Origin: JAHQVK01 sp036788295
Lineage (GTDB): Bacteria; Myxococcota; Kuafuiibacteriia; Kuafuiibacteriales; Kuafuiibacteriaceae
Assembly: GCA_036788295.1 (NCBI GenBank)
Contig: DAIQNR010000003.1
Location: forward strand, 62,001-126,000
Direction: 5' to 3'
DNA length: 64,000 bases
Shown piece by piece: positions 49,444-57,746 of this stretch (the stretch's first letter is position 1; each line of letters begins with the position of its first letter). The notes under the pieces were generated by a model. It did not search any database. It worked only from the letters and a program-made list of their open reading frames with translations, and was not told the DNA's origin. The position numbers were made by a program, and so were the translations under genes.

Positions 49444-49829
49444 TGGCGATTCCGCCCGATCCCATCGAGGAGGTGATCCCCGCCTGCGGCGCCGCGGTGC
49501 TGGCGGAGGTGCTCTCCGTGCTCGAACCACAGAAGCCCCGGCGGGGGGCTCCCGCGGCCACCGGTCCACAGCCGACCTCGGCGCCGACGCTCGCTCCTCG
49601 GCAGCTCGTGAAGCTCCGGATCAGCGAGGTGCTGTTCGGCGACGGGTTTTCGCCCGGGTCGGAGTGCGTGGTCGAGAAGCCGCCCGGGGCCTATTCGCTT
49701 CGGGTGGGGGTCGTTGGGCCGTTTCTTCTCGGACCCGGGCTGCCGGCCGAAGTGCTCGGGCGGTATGGCCCCGACACCTACCCGATCGACGAGCTGAAGC
49801 GAGCGGCGCACCGGGCCGGTCTTCGCTGA
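49443..49829 (+). CDS. Small protein translationally coupled to the calpain-family gene
   Basis: Not recognised. 128 residues from ATG 49443, sharing one A with the restored calpain stop (TGATG). One cysteine (PACGAAVLAEVLSVLEPQ) lies near the start, then an Ala/Pro linker, then a compact domain (LVKLRISEVLFGDGFSPGSECVVEKPPGAYSLRVGVVGPFLLGPG, ending GRYGPDTYPIDELKRAAHRAG). No signal peptide. The coupling suggests that it works with the protease, as an inhibitor, chaperone or immunity-type partner; this is inference only. Confidence 0.7.
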   Translation: MAIPPDPIEEVIPACGAAVLAEVLSVLEPQKPRRGAPAATGPQPTSAPTLAPRQLVKLRISEVLFGDGFSPGSECVVEKPPGAYSLRVGVVGPFLLGPGLPAEVLGRYGPDTYPIDELKRAAHRAGLR

Positions 49830-49867
49830 TCCTGGTCAGGCGAAGAGCGAGGTCTTCGATTTGCTGG

Positions 49868-52081
49868 TCAGGCGGGGACTTCGGCGGGAGCCGAACCCGC
49901 TGCTTCGGTCGCCTCCCCCAAGATCGCCTCGATCTCGGCGATCCGGGCCGCCCGCCGGGGGTCGAGCGGCCCCCGGGCGCTCGCGATCTCCCGGATGATC
50001 TCGAGCGCACTCGTGCGGTCTTCGGGGCGGGGCAACAGGCGGGGGAGGGCGGCGATCGCCTCCTTGGGCCGGTCGAGCAGGAGCGTCTGCTGTTCCCGAA
50101 TCAGCGTGCGGAGCGCGGGGGAATGAAGCGGGCCGTCGGCCACCAGCGGGCGGAAGCACTGCTTGAACGCGTTGAACCCCCGCTCATCGACCGAGTGGTC
50201 GGCCATCAGCACGTACATGGTCGCCCGGAGCACCGCCTCGGGCAGACCGCCTCCGCCGAGCATCTCGTCGAGGTGTCGCCGCTGGCGGTCGGCCAGGTGG
50301 TCGAACACGAACTCTCGGGTGGGACCGGGGTCGGGGGTCGCCGGGTCGAGCCCGAGCAAGCCTTGGGTGAGCGCGCCGCCGAACACCGCCTCGAACCACG
50401 CCTCGAGCGCGCGGTCCCGCTGGCTCGACCACGCGGAGGCGGCGTCGATGAGGCCGTCCACCGCTCGGCGCTGGGCCTGCCACAGGGGGTTGTCGTCGGC
50501 CACCGGGTGGCGGTGGCTGCGCACGTACCCCGCCGCCCAAGACAGGGGCAGGCCAGCGAGCCGCATGAGCGGGTTCTTCTGAGACCACAGGGTGTACCGA
50601 AGGCGCACCGGCTGGGCCTGCCGCAAAGCCTCTGCCCCCCGCTCGGTGGCGAGCCTTCGGACCACCGGCTGGGCGAAGCGGCGATACAAGGACGAGTTGA
50701 CCGCCGAGAGCTTGGCCACCGCGGCGAAGCGGGCCGTGTTCTCGGGGCTGCGCCCGCCGATGCGCCGAAGGTCGTCGAGCGTGCGCGCCTTGAACTTCGT
50801 CGCGTACCGGCCCTCGACGTACCGGGAGTTTCGCTCGTCCTCCGGGATCTCGGTGATGACCGCCTCGTACAGCCCGGGAGGGAGCAGCTCGATGAGATCG
50901 ATGTTCTCGATGAACTCGGCGTGCTCCCGCTCGGCGAGGCGGCCGGACACGAAGATGCCGAGGTGCCCGACGTCCGGGTGCACGCAGTACACGATGGTTT
51001 GCTCGGCGGCCCGGATGTCCTCGACGCTGCGGTAGAGGTCGAGGATCCAGTTGAGGGCCTGCGCCGGAGGGGTGATGCGGTCCCCGTGGGAGGTGAGCAC
51101 GACGATCGGGCTGCGGATGTTTCGGATGTCGATGCGGTGGCCGCTCGGGCTCCTCAGCTCGCCCCGGGAGAGTTTGTTGCCGATGAACAGCTCGCTCGAG
51201 ATGAACCGGATCTCATCGGCGTTCATCAAGAAGAAGCCGCCCCACCACCGCTCGAACTCGAGGAACCGCTCCGCCTCGGTGTCGATTCGCTCGTAGACCC
51301 GCCACGGCTTGCGCAAGTACGTGTTCGCCGGGTTCAGGCCCTCGAAGTTCTGAACGAGGTAGGCCCCGTCGAAGCGCCCGTTGCCGAGGTCGCTCGCCAG
51401 CTCACCGAGCCACGCTCCGCCCATCAAGCCCCCAAAGTACCGCATCGGGCTCGCCCCCCGGGGGCCATCCCAATAGGCGAGCGGGGTCCCGGCGAGCACG
51501 ATCGGGCCTACCTTGTCCGGGTTGGCCCCCCCTAGCAGCGTGACCGCCCACCCGGCCTGGCAGTTGCCGATGAGCACCGGATCGCCGTTGGCTTCCGGGT
51601 GCCGGCGCCGGACCTCCTCGAGAAACGCGACCTCCGCCGCGGTGATGTCCTCGATGGTCTGGGTGGGCTCGGGGTGCGGTCCAAAGCTCACGAAATAGCA
51701 TGGGTGGCCGGCCCGGAGCGCCACCCCCACCTGGCTGTCGGTCTGCGAGCCGCCGATGCCTGGCCCCTGCCCGGCCCGGGGGTCGATGATGACGTACGGC
51801 CGCTTCGCGGGGTCCACCGCCATCCCCTCGGGGGGGATGATCTTCAGCAGCTGGTAGCTCGTCTTGCGGGGAAGATCTCGGCCGTCGAGGACCAGCTCGT
51901 AGTCGAAGCGGAGCACCGGCGGGTTTCCGGCCGCGTTGTGGGCCAGAAACTGCTGCCCTCGTCGGTGAAGCAGGTCCGCGTACAGGACGGCGCGCTCGGC
52001 GGCGTCGACTCCGTAGGACCAGACCGGGCGCAGCCAGGGGGCGGCGGCGTCGAGGAGGGCGAGTGGGGACGTATCGGCCAT
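49868..52081 (-). CDS. DUF3141 / PHA-synthase-like alpha/beta hydrolase
   Basis: 737 residues from ATG 52081 (an in-frame TTG at 52132 is less likely). The alpha/beta hydrolase domain spans about 90-430, with nucleophile-elbow GNCQAGWAVTLLGGANP (a Cys, as in polyhydroxyalkanoate synthases), Asp in SHGDRITPP and His in VHPDVGHLGIF. The N-terminus (WSYGVDAAERAVLYADLLHRRG) and SGRLAEREHAEF match DUF3141, which lies beside PHA or phosphonate genes in some proteobacteria. It has extra C-terminal helices of unknown use. No phaB, phaP or phaE neighbours exist. Substrate unknown. It is separated by 91 bp from the methyltransferase gene. Confidence 0.85.
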   Translation of the reverse strand: MADTSPLALLDAAAPWLRPVWSYGVDAAERAVLYADLLHRRGQQFLAHNAAGNPPVLRFDYELVLDGRDLPRKTSYQLLKIIPPEGMAVDPAKRPYVIIDPRAGQGPGIGGSQTDSQVGVALRAGHPCYFVSFGPHPEPTQTIEDITAAEVAFLEEVRRRHPEANGDPVLIGNCQAGWAVTLLGGANPDKVGPIVLAGTPLAYWDGPRGASPMRYFGGLMGGAWLGELASDLGNGRFDGAYLVQNFEGLNPANTYLRKPWRVYERIDTEAERFLEFERWWGGFFLMNADEIRFISSELFIGNKLSRGELRSPSGHRIDIRNIRSPIVVLTSHGDRITPPAQALNWILDLYRSVEDIRAAEQTIVYCVHPDVGHLGIFVSGRLAEREHAEFIENIDLIELLPPGLYEAVITEIPEDERNSRYVEGRYATKFKARTLDDLRRIGGRSPENTARFAAVAKLSAVNSSLYRRFAQPVVRRLATERGAEALRQAQPVRLRYTLWSQKNPLMRLAGLPLSWAAGYVRSHRHPVADDNPLWQAQRRAVDGLIDAASAWSSQRDRALEAWFEAVFGGALTQGLLGLDPATPDPGPTREFVFDHLADRQRRHLDEMLGGGGLPEAVLRATMYVLMADHSVDERGFNAFKQCFRPLVADGPLHSPALRTLIREQQTLLLDRPKEAIAALPRLLPRPEDRTSALEIIREIASARGPLDPRRAARIAEIEAILGEATEAAGSAPAEVPA

Positions 52082-52172
52082 CGGTTGGGCCGAGGTTGCC
52101 ACAACTTCAGGACGAATGCTGCGCCGCAACAACCGACCGCAGCCTCGCCGGTCGGGTTGATGGTAGAAACCC

Positions 52173-53045
52173 TTAATGCGGCAGGCCCATTTCGGCGCGC
52201 ATGGCCCGAAACGCCTCGGTGCGGCGGCCGGCGTCGTCCCGGACGACGAGGGTCTCGCTCGTGGGCTCCCCCCCGGGCTCGCGCCCGCAGCTGAACACGG
52301 AGAAGAGGGGCATTTTGCCCGCTCTCGGCACGACGTCCACCCGGCGCAGCACCGCGAGCCCGGCGGCCTTGGCCGCGGCCTCGACCCGGGGGATCTGCCG
52401 GCTGTCCTCGCACACCACGAAGCGGCCGCCAGCGCGGTCGTCTTTCGGCGAAACGAGCAGCCGGGCGGCGGCGGCGCAGTACGCCTCGATCCCGCCCCGG
52501 GTTTCGAACCGGCACGGGCCCCGCTGCGGCTTGTCGGAGGCCACCCCCGAGCCCTCGGGCAAGTAGGGCGGGGTCCCGGTCACGAGGTCGAAGATCGGGC
52601 CCTCGGGCAGCATCGATGGATCCCGGAGGTCCCCGTGCCTCGCCTCGACCCGATCGCCGGCGCCGACGTGGGCGATGGAGCGGCGGCATAGATCCACGCT
52701 TAGGGCCTGCGCCTCCACGCCGATGAGCCGCGCGTTCTGAAATCGCCAAGCCAGCATCAAGAGCACGGAGCCGATGCCCGAGCCGAGGTCAGAGGCCCAC
52801 CGGGGCGGAGGGCCTTGGCTGGCCACCGCCGCGGTCACGAAATCGTCGAGCGACCACCGGTGGCCGTCGAGGCGCTGCAGGATCTGCCAGTCTCCGAGCA
52901 GGTAGCACAGGTCTTCGCCGTCCCGAGGCTCGGCGGTTGGGCCGGAGCAGGGCGGGCCCGCGGCGCGAAAGCCAGGGGGACGGCGGGCCGCCCGCACGAT
53001 CCCTCCCTCCGGGCTGTACCGGTCCCCGGGTCGAAAACTCCGCAC
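52173..53045 (-). CDS. SAM methyltransferase (TrmN6-like)
   Basis: 290 residues from GTG 53045. Rossmann-type methyltransferase with SAM loop ASDLGSGIGSVLLMLA and GVEAQALSVDLCRRS. The region LGDWQILQRLDGHRWSLDDFVTA matches the N-terminus of tRNA1(Val) A37 N6-methyltransferases (YfiC/TrmN6). The catalytic motif is TGTPPYLP where most have NPPY, so the Asn is replaced; this variant exists in other myxobacterial sequences as far as I know. A helix-rich Cys-containing N-terminus (DGEDLCYLLGDWQ) and a C-terminal sheet follow. A tRNA or protein substrate is inferred. It runs toward the DUF3141 gene. Confidence 0.8.
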   Translation of the reverse strand: MRSFRPGDRYSPEGGIVRAARRPPGFRAAGPPCSGPTAEPRDGEDLCYLLGDWQILQRLDGHRWSLDDFVTAAVASQGPPPRWASDLGSGIGSVLLMLAWRFQNARLIGVEAQALSVDLCRRSIAHVGAGDRVEARHGDLRDPSMLPEGPIFDLVTGTPPYLPEGSGVASDKPQRGPCRFETRGGIEAYCAAAARLLVSPKDDRAGGRFVVCEDSRQIPRVEAAAKAAGLAVLRRVDVVPRAGKMPLFSVFSCGREPGGEPTSETLVVRDDAGRRTEAFRAMRAEMGLPH

Positions 53046-53163
53046 CGCCCCGAAACTGGCATCGGGGAGCGGTCTCGGCCATCGGCAACGGCGATCCGAC
53101 TCGCGCCCGAGTCACCGCGGCTCGCCGATCCGACGACCGCCGTGGTAGGCCACCCTGCCTACC

Positions 53164-54747
53164 ATGTCCGTTGCTTGCTCATGGCCCCGCCCCCTTGTCG
53201 CCTCGGGCGGGCTCGTGATCGGCGTGCTGCTTTCTGCGTGTCCGAGCCTCGAGTTTCGCCCCCCCATCCCTCCCGCCGCCTCTCAGGAGTTCGCGCAAGA
53301 TCCGCTCGATGCGAGGGCCAAGGACTCGGTTGTGGAGACCCGAGTCGGGCTCGACCTGGCGCCGCTGGCTGCCCGGCTCGAGACGGCGCTCGGCGAGCTG
53401 CTCGGCGGCGTTCGGGTGGAGCTCGAGCGGGCGGGCACCAGCACCGTGGTCGGCGGGACCGGCTCCCCGCCGCCGGTCGAGCTCCGGCCGCTGACCGCCG
53501 ATGGGGCCAGAATTTGGATCGAAATGCGGCCTCAACCGGTCAAGGCGCGCCTCGAGGGCGGTGAAGTCACGCTCGACGCCGACATCGCGATCGCCGCGGT
53601 GCTGACCGCCACGGTGGGGTCCCGGCGGTTCGCCGACGCCTGCGGGTGCGCCGAGCGGTCGTGGTGCGAGGGGCGGCCGGGCGAGCCGCTCCGCGCGCGC
53701 CTCCGCTGGAGCGGTCAGCTTGGTCTTGGCGAGGCGTTCGGGCTGGCCGTGGAGCCGAAGAGCAAGGTGGCGATCGACGGCAGCTGCCTCTTGCGCCCCC
53801 GGAGGGCGCTAGAGGCCCTCGACGTGCTCGATCTGGTCCGATCCGCGCTCGACGGGGCGGCCCAACGCGGCGCTGCGCTCATCGAGGCCGAAGCGGCGCG
53901 ATACGAAGCGCTCGAGGAGCAACTCGCTCCGCTGTGGGCCGGGCTCTCCGGCCTCGTTCCGCTCGAAGGGGACGATGGGCGGCGGCTCGCCCTGCGCCCA
54001 GCTGGGGTGCAGGTGGACGACTTTCAGCCTGCCGGGTCCCTGGCTGCGGTTCGGGCCCGGTTTCGGCTCAACCCGGTGATCACGCAGCGCGAGATGGAGC
54101 CGGTCGGCGATCTGGTGCTCGGCTCCGTGCAGGACGCGGAGGGGTTTCGCGTCCTCGGATCCTTCGACGTCAGCCTGCAGCGGCTCGAGCGAGAGCTCGG
54201 CCAGGAGCTGCTCGGGCGGCGGTTTCCCCCCCGCTCCAGCGAGCGCTTCGTCGAGCTGACCGAGGTCGAGGTCCTTGGCGGCGCCCAGCGGGTGATCGTT
54301 CGGCTCGGGTTCGAAGGGTCGAGCCGAGGTGATTTGGTGCTGACCGGATACCTGCGGGCGAACGGCGAGACCGCGCAGATCGAAGCGAACGACATCGAGT
54401 TCACGCCGGAGTCGCTCGACGCGATCGGGATGCTCGCGGACGAGGTCGAGCGCTCGAATTTGACCGTGCAGCGCATCCCCTGGATGGACCCAGAACAGCT
54501 CGAGAACGAGGTTGCGCGGGCCCTCCGAAAGCCGCTGACGGCGCCGCTGCGCTCGGTCGAGAGCCGGGCCGAAGCGGCGGCGCAGCGTCTCGGGGTGCCG
54601 GGGCGACGCCTGCGCTTCATCGTCAACACGGAAGAGATGCTGGACGTGAGCCTCGCCCGGGAGCGAGCGCGGGTCGTCGTGCTGTTCGAGGGCGAGGGTA
54701 GGCTCGAGCGGGCGGCCGCTGTCCTTCCCGTGAACGGCTCGGACTGA
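53164..54747 (+). CDS. DUF4403-family lipoprotein
   Basis: 527 residues from ATG 53164. Signal peptide with a good lipobox (LLSAC, Cys27). The body matches DUF4403: SVVETRVGLDLAPLAARLETALGE, a middle helix pair (LDVLDLVRSALDGAAQRG), and the LRPAGVQVDDFQPAGSLAAVRARFRLNPVI strand set, ending FIVNTEEMLDV. DUF4403 proteins look like tubular lipid-carrier folds and are exported in many Gram-negatives. Two cysteine pairs (ACGCAERSWCEG) lie near 160. Function unknown. Divergent from the methyltransferase. Confidence 0.85.
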   Translation: MSVACSWPRPLVASGGLVIGVLLSACPSLEFRPPIPPAASQEFAQDPLDARAKDSVVETRVGLDLAPLAARLETALGELLGGVRVELERAGTSTVVGGTGSPPPVELRPLTADGARIWIEMRPQPVKARLEGGEVTLDADIAIAAVLTATVGSRRFADACGCAERSWCEGRPGEPLRARLRWSGQLGLGEAFGLAVEPKSKVAIDGSCLLRPRRALEALDVLDLVRSALDGAAQRGAALIEAEAARYEALEEQLAPLWAGLSGLVPLEGDDGRRLALRPAGVQVDDFQPAGSLAAVRARFRLNPVITQREMEPVGDLVLGSVQDAEGFRVLGSFDVSLQRLERELGQELLGRRFPPRSSERFVELTEVEVLGGAQRVIVRLGFEGSSRGDLVLTGYLRANGETAQIEANDIEFTPESLDAIGMLADEVERSNLTVQRIPWMDPEQLENEVARALRKPLTAPLRSVESRAEAAAQRLGVPGRRLRFIVNTEEMLDVSLARERARVVVLFEGEGRLERAAAVLPVNGSD

Positions 54748-54814
54748 ACCGGCCACAGGACCCCGGCCGACTTCGCTCAGCGAGCGAGATTGGGCCCGGG
54801 CCCTCGCGGCTGCT

Positions 54815-56314
54815 CTAGAAATTCGCCTCGAGCCGGAGCGCGAAGGTCAGCTCCGGGTCGGTGAGCGGGCCGGCGGTGGGACCGTCGAACACCGTGAGCT
54901 GAAGCTCAGCCTCGAGCTCGAGCAGGTCGGTCATGTGCCACTGGGCGGACAGGGACGTGCCCTGGGCCATCTTCGCGAACCGGGCGGCATCGGCGAAGCC
55001 TTCCCGGAACGCGGTCGGATCGAGGTGGATGCCCTGGACCCGCGCCGCGACCGAGACTCCCCCCCACTGGCCGCGGCTCGGGTCGAGCGGGCGCTTGGGG
55101 CTGATGCCAAAGAAGCCGTTCTCGTCGTCGGTCACGGCATAGCTCACCCATGCCTGCCAGGCCTGGTGCGCGACCGGTGCGGCCGCCTGGCCCCGCTGCA
55201 CCCGCTGCATGGACCAGACGTACTCGAAGAGCGCTTTCCATCGATCCTTTCGCCAAAAGCCGTGGGCAGAGAACCGGGCTCGGGTCCCGTTGGCGTACGC
55301 GCCGTCCTCTCCCCCCTGGTACTCGAAGATGCGCTGCCGTCCGAGGGTCGAGACCCGGCCGAGGCGAGCATCCTCGGGGTTGCCCCGCTCCTCTCCGTAG
55401 CTTCCGGACAGCCCCAGGCCAAAATGGTACAGCGCCGGCACGTCGAGCAGCCGAAAGGGCTGAAAGTAGATGCGCCCGGCGATCTCTGGGTCGTCGCGGG
55501 CCATCTCATCGATGCTCTCGAGGTCGGCCGCGCCGCTGAGCAGCGCCACGTCGTAGCTGAAGAACCCTTCTTTGGACTGGCCGTGAAAGAACACGCCCAC
55601 GTCCCGATTCGGAGACAGCTCGTTGGGAAACCCCCGCTCGATGAACGTGAGCGCAAACGCTCGGGCCCGTCGCTCGAAGCCGAACGGCGACTTGAAGATC
55701 CCGACCCGCACGCTGAACTCCGGAAAGCGCCGCCAGTCCAAGTAGAAGTCGATGGGCAGCGGACGCACCGCCACGTCGAAGGCGCCGCGAAAATCGAGCT
55801 CGCCGAACATTACCGCCTCGATCGCGATGCGCAGCCGGCGGGGGAGGACATCTACGTCGCCGGTGGGGGCGAGGGTGAAGCGTCCATCGAGATGGGCGAG
55901 CCCCAAGGCCCGGAGCATGAACCGGCGGTCCGGGCTGCCGAACCACAGGCCGCGGTTCTTCGGAATGCCGGTGGGCCGGGCCATGGCGCCGGGGAGGATC
56001 TCGAGGTCGTACACCATGCGGCGGCCGAAAGACCGGGCTTTGGCCCTGGTGCTCGTGCGGGTGGAGGACAACCGCCGCGGCGCGGCGCCCGGCGCGGCCT
56101 CGTCGGGCGCGGAGCCCGTCGCAGCCTCACTTGCCCCTCCGCCGGATTCGGGGTCCTCACGGTCCGGGGTCTCCCTCGTGCCGTCCTCGCTCGCACTTTC
56201 TTCTGCGGCCGCGGCTTCGGAGCCACCATCTTCGTCGGCGAAGGAGGGGCCGGCGGTGAAGAGCAGCAGCGATGCGACCAGAGCCGAGGCGCCGGAACGA
56301 TGGTTTACCCTCAC
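54815..56314 (-). CDS. Phosphate-selective porin (OprO/OprP)-like outer-membrane protein
   Basis: 499 residues from GTG 56314 (VRVNHRSGASALVASLLLFTAG, signal peptide). After an acidic, Ala/Glu-rich linker (about 25-95) comes a barrel-type sequence typical of the OprO/P family: YLDWRRFPEFSVRVGIFKSPFGFERR, ERGFPNELSPNRDVGVFFHG, LSGSYGEERGN and AWVSYAVTDDENGFFGISPKRPLDPS, ending in the C-terminal Phe (LEANF) expected for outer-membrane assembly. OprO/P proteins pass phosphate or polyphosphate, but members outside Pseudomonas vary. No pst or pho gene is near, so the solute is open. Confidence 0.85.
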   Translation of the reverse strand: MRVNHRSGASALVASLLLFTAGPSFADEDGGSEAAAAEESASEDGTRETPDREDPESGGGASEAATGSAPDEAAPGAAPRRLSSTRTSTRAKARSFGRRMVYDLEILPGAMARPTGIPKNRGLWFGSPDRRFMLRALGLAHLDGRFTLAPTGDVDVLPRRLRIAIEAVMFGELDFRGAFDVAVRPLPIDFYLDWRRFPEFSVRVGIFKSPFGFERRARAFALTFIERGFPNELSPNRDVGVFFHGQSKEGFFSYDVALLSGAADLESIDEMARDDPEIAGRIYFQPFRLLDVPALYHFGLGLSGSYGEERGNPEDARLGRVSTLGRQRIFEYQGGEDGAYANGTRARFSAHGFWRKDRWKALFEYVWSMQRVQRGQAAAPVAHQAWQAWVSYAVTDDENGFFGISPKRPLDPSRGQWGGVSVAARVQGIHLDPTAFREGFADAARFAKMAQGTSLSAQWHMTDLLELEAELQLTVFDGPTAGPLTDPELTFALRLEANF

Positions 56315-56503
56315 GCCCGCCCGCCGAGGGGAGGGTGCCGGACCGAGGTCCGCTCGGTCTGTCCGGCCACAATCATGGCCGCGGAGGTTAGCCAGAGCCG
56401 GGCGCCCTGCGTCAACCGCGAGGGAACCGAGCAATGGCTTCGAGCAACGGTTCGTTCCGCCCTTCTCGATAGATTCGGGCAGCGAGGGGCGCATCCTGCG
56501 GCC

Positions 56504-57181
56504 ATGATCACGCTTCACCCGTCGAGCGCCCGGGGCCGCACCCGCCTGCCGTGGCTCGACAGCTTTCACAGCTTCTCGTTCGGGGATCACTACGATCCGG
56601 ACCACATGGGCTTCTCGGCGCTCCGCGTCCTCAACGAGGACCGGGTGAAGGGGGGGACCGGCTTCGGGATGCACCCCCACCAGGACATGGAAATTCTCAC
56701 CGTCGTCCTGTCCGGAGAGCTCGAGCACCGAGACAGCCTCGGCACCACCGCTCGCATCCGCCCTGGCGAGGTGCAGCGCATGACCGCCGGCACCGGCGTG
56801 CGGCACAGCGAGATGAACCCGGACCCGGACACGCCGGTTCACCTCCTGCAGATCTGGATTCTGCCCGAGCACCGGGGCCTCGCTCCGAGCTACGAGCAGC
56901 GGGCGTTCGGGGACGAGGGCCTCGTCCGGGTCGCAACGAGGGACGGCAGCGGCGCTACGCTGACCATTCACCAGGACGTCACGGTGCACGCGGGCCCGGT
57001 GCTTCGCCCGACCGAGGTCCCGCTGTCCGGCCGGCGGGCGTGGGTGCAGGCGGCCGGCGGTCCGCTCACCGTGAACGGAGAGCGGCTCTGCCCCGGGGAC
57101 GGCGCCGCCGTCGTCGGCGAAGAGCACCTCGAGGTCGGCGGGCAGGAGGGTAGCTTCGCTCTGGTGTTCGACCTGCCCTGA
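56504..57181 (+). CDS. Pirin-family metalloprotein
   Basis: 225-residue bicupin. The N-terminal cupin has the full pirin iron set: His57 and His59 (HPHQDMEILTVVLSGELEHRDSLG), His101 and Glu103 (GVRHSEMN), with the correct spacing. Pirins bind Fe2+ and include quercetin-2,3-dioxygenase-like enzymes; the bacterial role is usually not known. ATG 56504 gives an N-terminus at the family position. An NADPH-type FMN reductase follows 29 bp later, a common neighbour pair, suggesting a joint redox or stress task. Cytoplasmic. Confidence 0.92.
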   Translation: MITLHPSSARGRTRLPWLDSFHSFSFGDHYDPDHMGFSALRVLNEDRVKGGTGFGMHPHQDMEILTVVLSGELEHRDSLGTTARIRPGEVQRMTAGTGVRHSEMNPDPDTPVHLLQIWILPEHRGLAPSYEQRAFGDEGLVRVATRDGSGATLTIHQDVTVHAGPVLRPTEVPLSGRRAWVQAAGGPLTVNGERLCPGDGAAVVGEEHLEVGGQEGSFALVFDLP

Positions 57182-57210
57182 CCCCAAGAACCCATCGGAC
57201 CGGAGAAAAC

Positions 57211-57741
57211 ATGAACATCCTCGGCATCTCTGGGAGCCTGCGAAAGGGCTCCTTCAACACGAAACTTCTCCTTCATTTGAAGGAACGAGCGGCGCCCCGG
57301 GCCACCGTCGAGCTCGCGCACATCGGGAACCTCCCCCTGTTCGACGAGGACCTCGACACCCCGGCCGTGGTCGAGCGGTTTCGAGCCGACATCGAGCGGG
57401 CCGACGCCCTGCTCATCGCCACCCCGGAGTACAACTACTCCGTGCCCGGAGGGCTGAAGAACGCCATCGACTGGGCGTCGAGGCCGGCTTTTCAGTCCGT
57501 GCTCGCCCACAAGCCGGCGGCCATGTTGGCGGCATCGAGGGGTCCGACCGGCGGGGCGCGGGCGCTTGGCCATCTTCGACAGATCCTCGGGGGCACGCTC
57601 ACGCCGCTCTATCCGGCTCCAGAGCTCGTGGTCCCGGCGGCGCACGCCGCGCTCGGCGACGGGGGTCCGGACGAGAAGCTCGCGGAGCGGCTCGAGCGGT
57701 TCTGGACCGGGTTTCTCGACTGGGTCGAGCGAGGTCGCTGA
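57211..57741 (+). CDS. NADPH-dependent FMN reductase
   Basis: 176-residue flavodoxin-fold reductase. The FMN phosphate loop GSLRKGSFNTKLL is at residues 8-20 and the ring-binding segment TPEYNYSVPGGLKNAIDW at about 70-87, both diagnostic of the ArsH/ChrR/YieF/SsuE group. Such enzymes reduce FMN, quinones, chromate or azo compounds with NAD(P)H. ATG 57211 is preceded by GGAGAAAAC. It is very likely cotranscribed with pirin upstream. Confidence 0.92.
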   Translation: MNILGISGSLRKGSFNTKLLLHLKERAAPRATVELAHIGNLPLFDEDLDTPAVVERFRADIERADALLIATPEYNYSVPGGLKNAIDWASRPAFQSVLAHKPAAMLAASRGPTGGARALGHLRQILGGTLTPLYPAPELVVPAAHAALGDGGPDEKLAERLERFWTGFLDWVERGR

Positions 57742-57746
57742 GCGAG

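Noticed and set aside
49868..52081. Genuine PHA synthase
   Set aside because: Has a Cys nucleophile elbow but belongs to the DUF3141 group with different ends and no pha neighbours.
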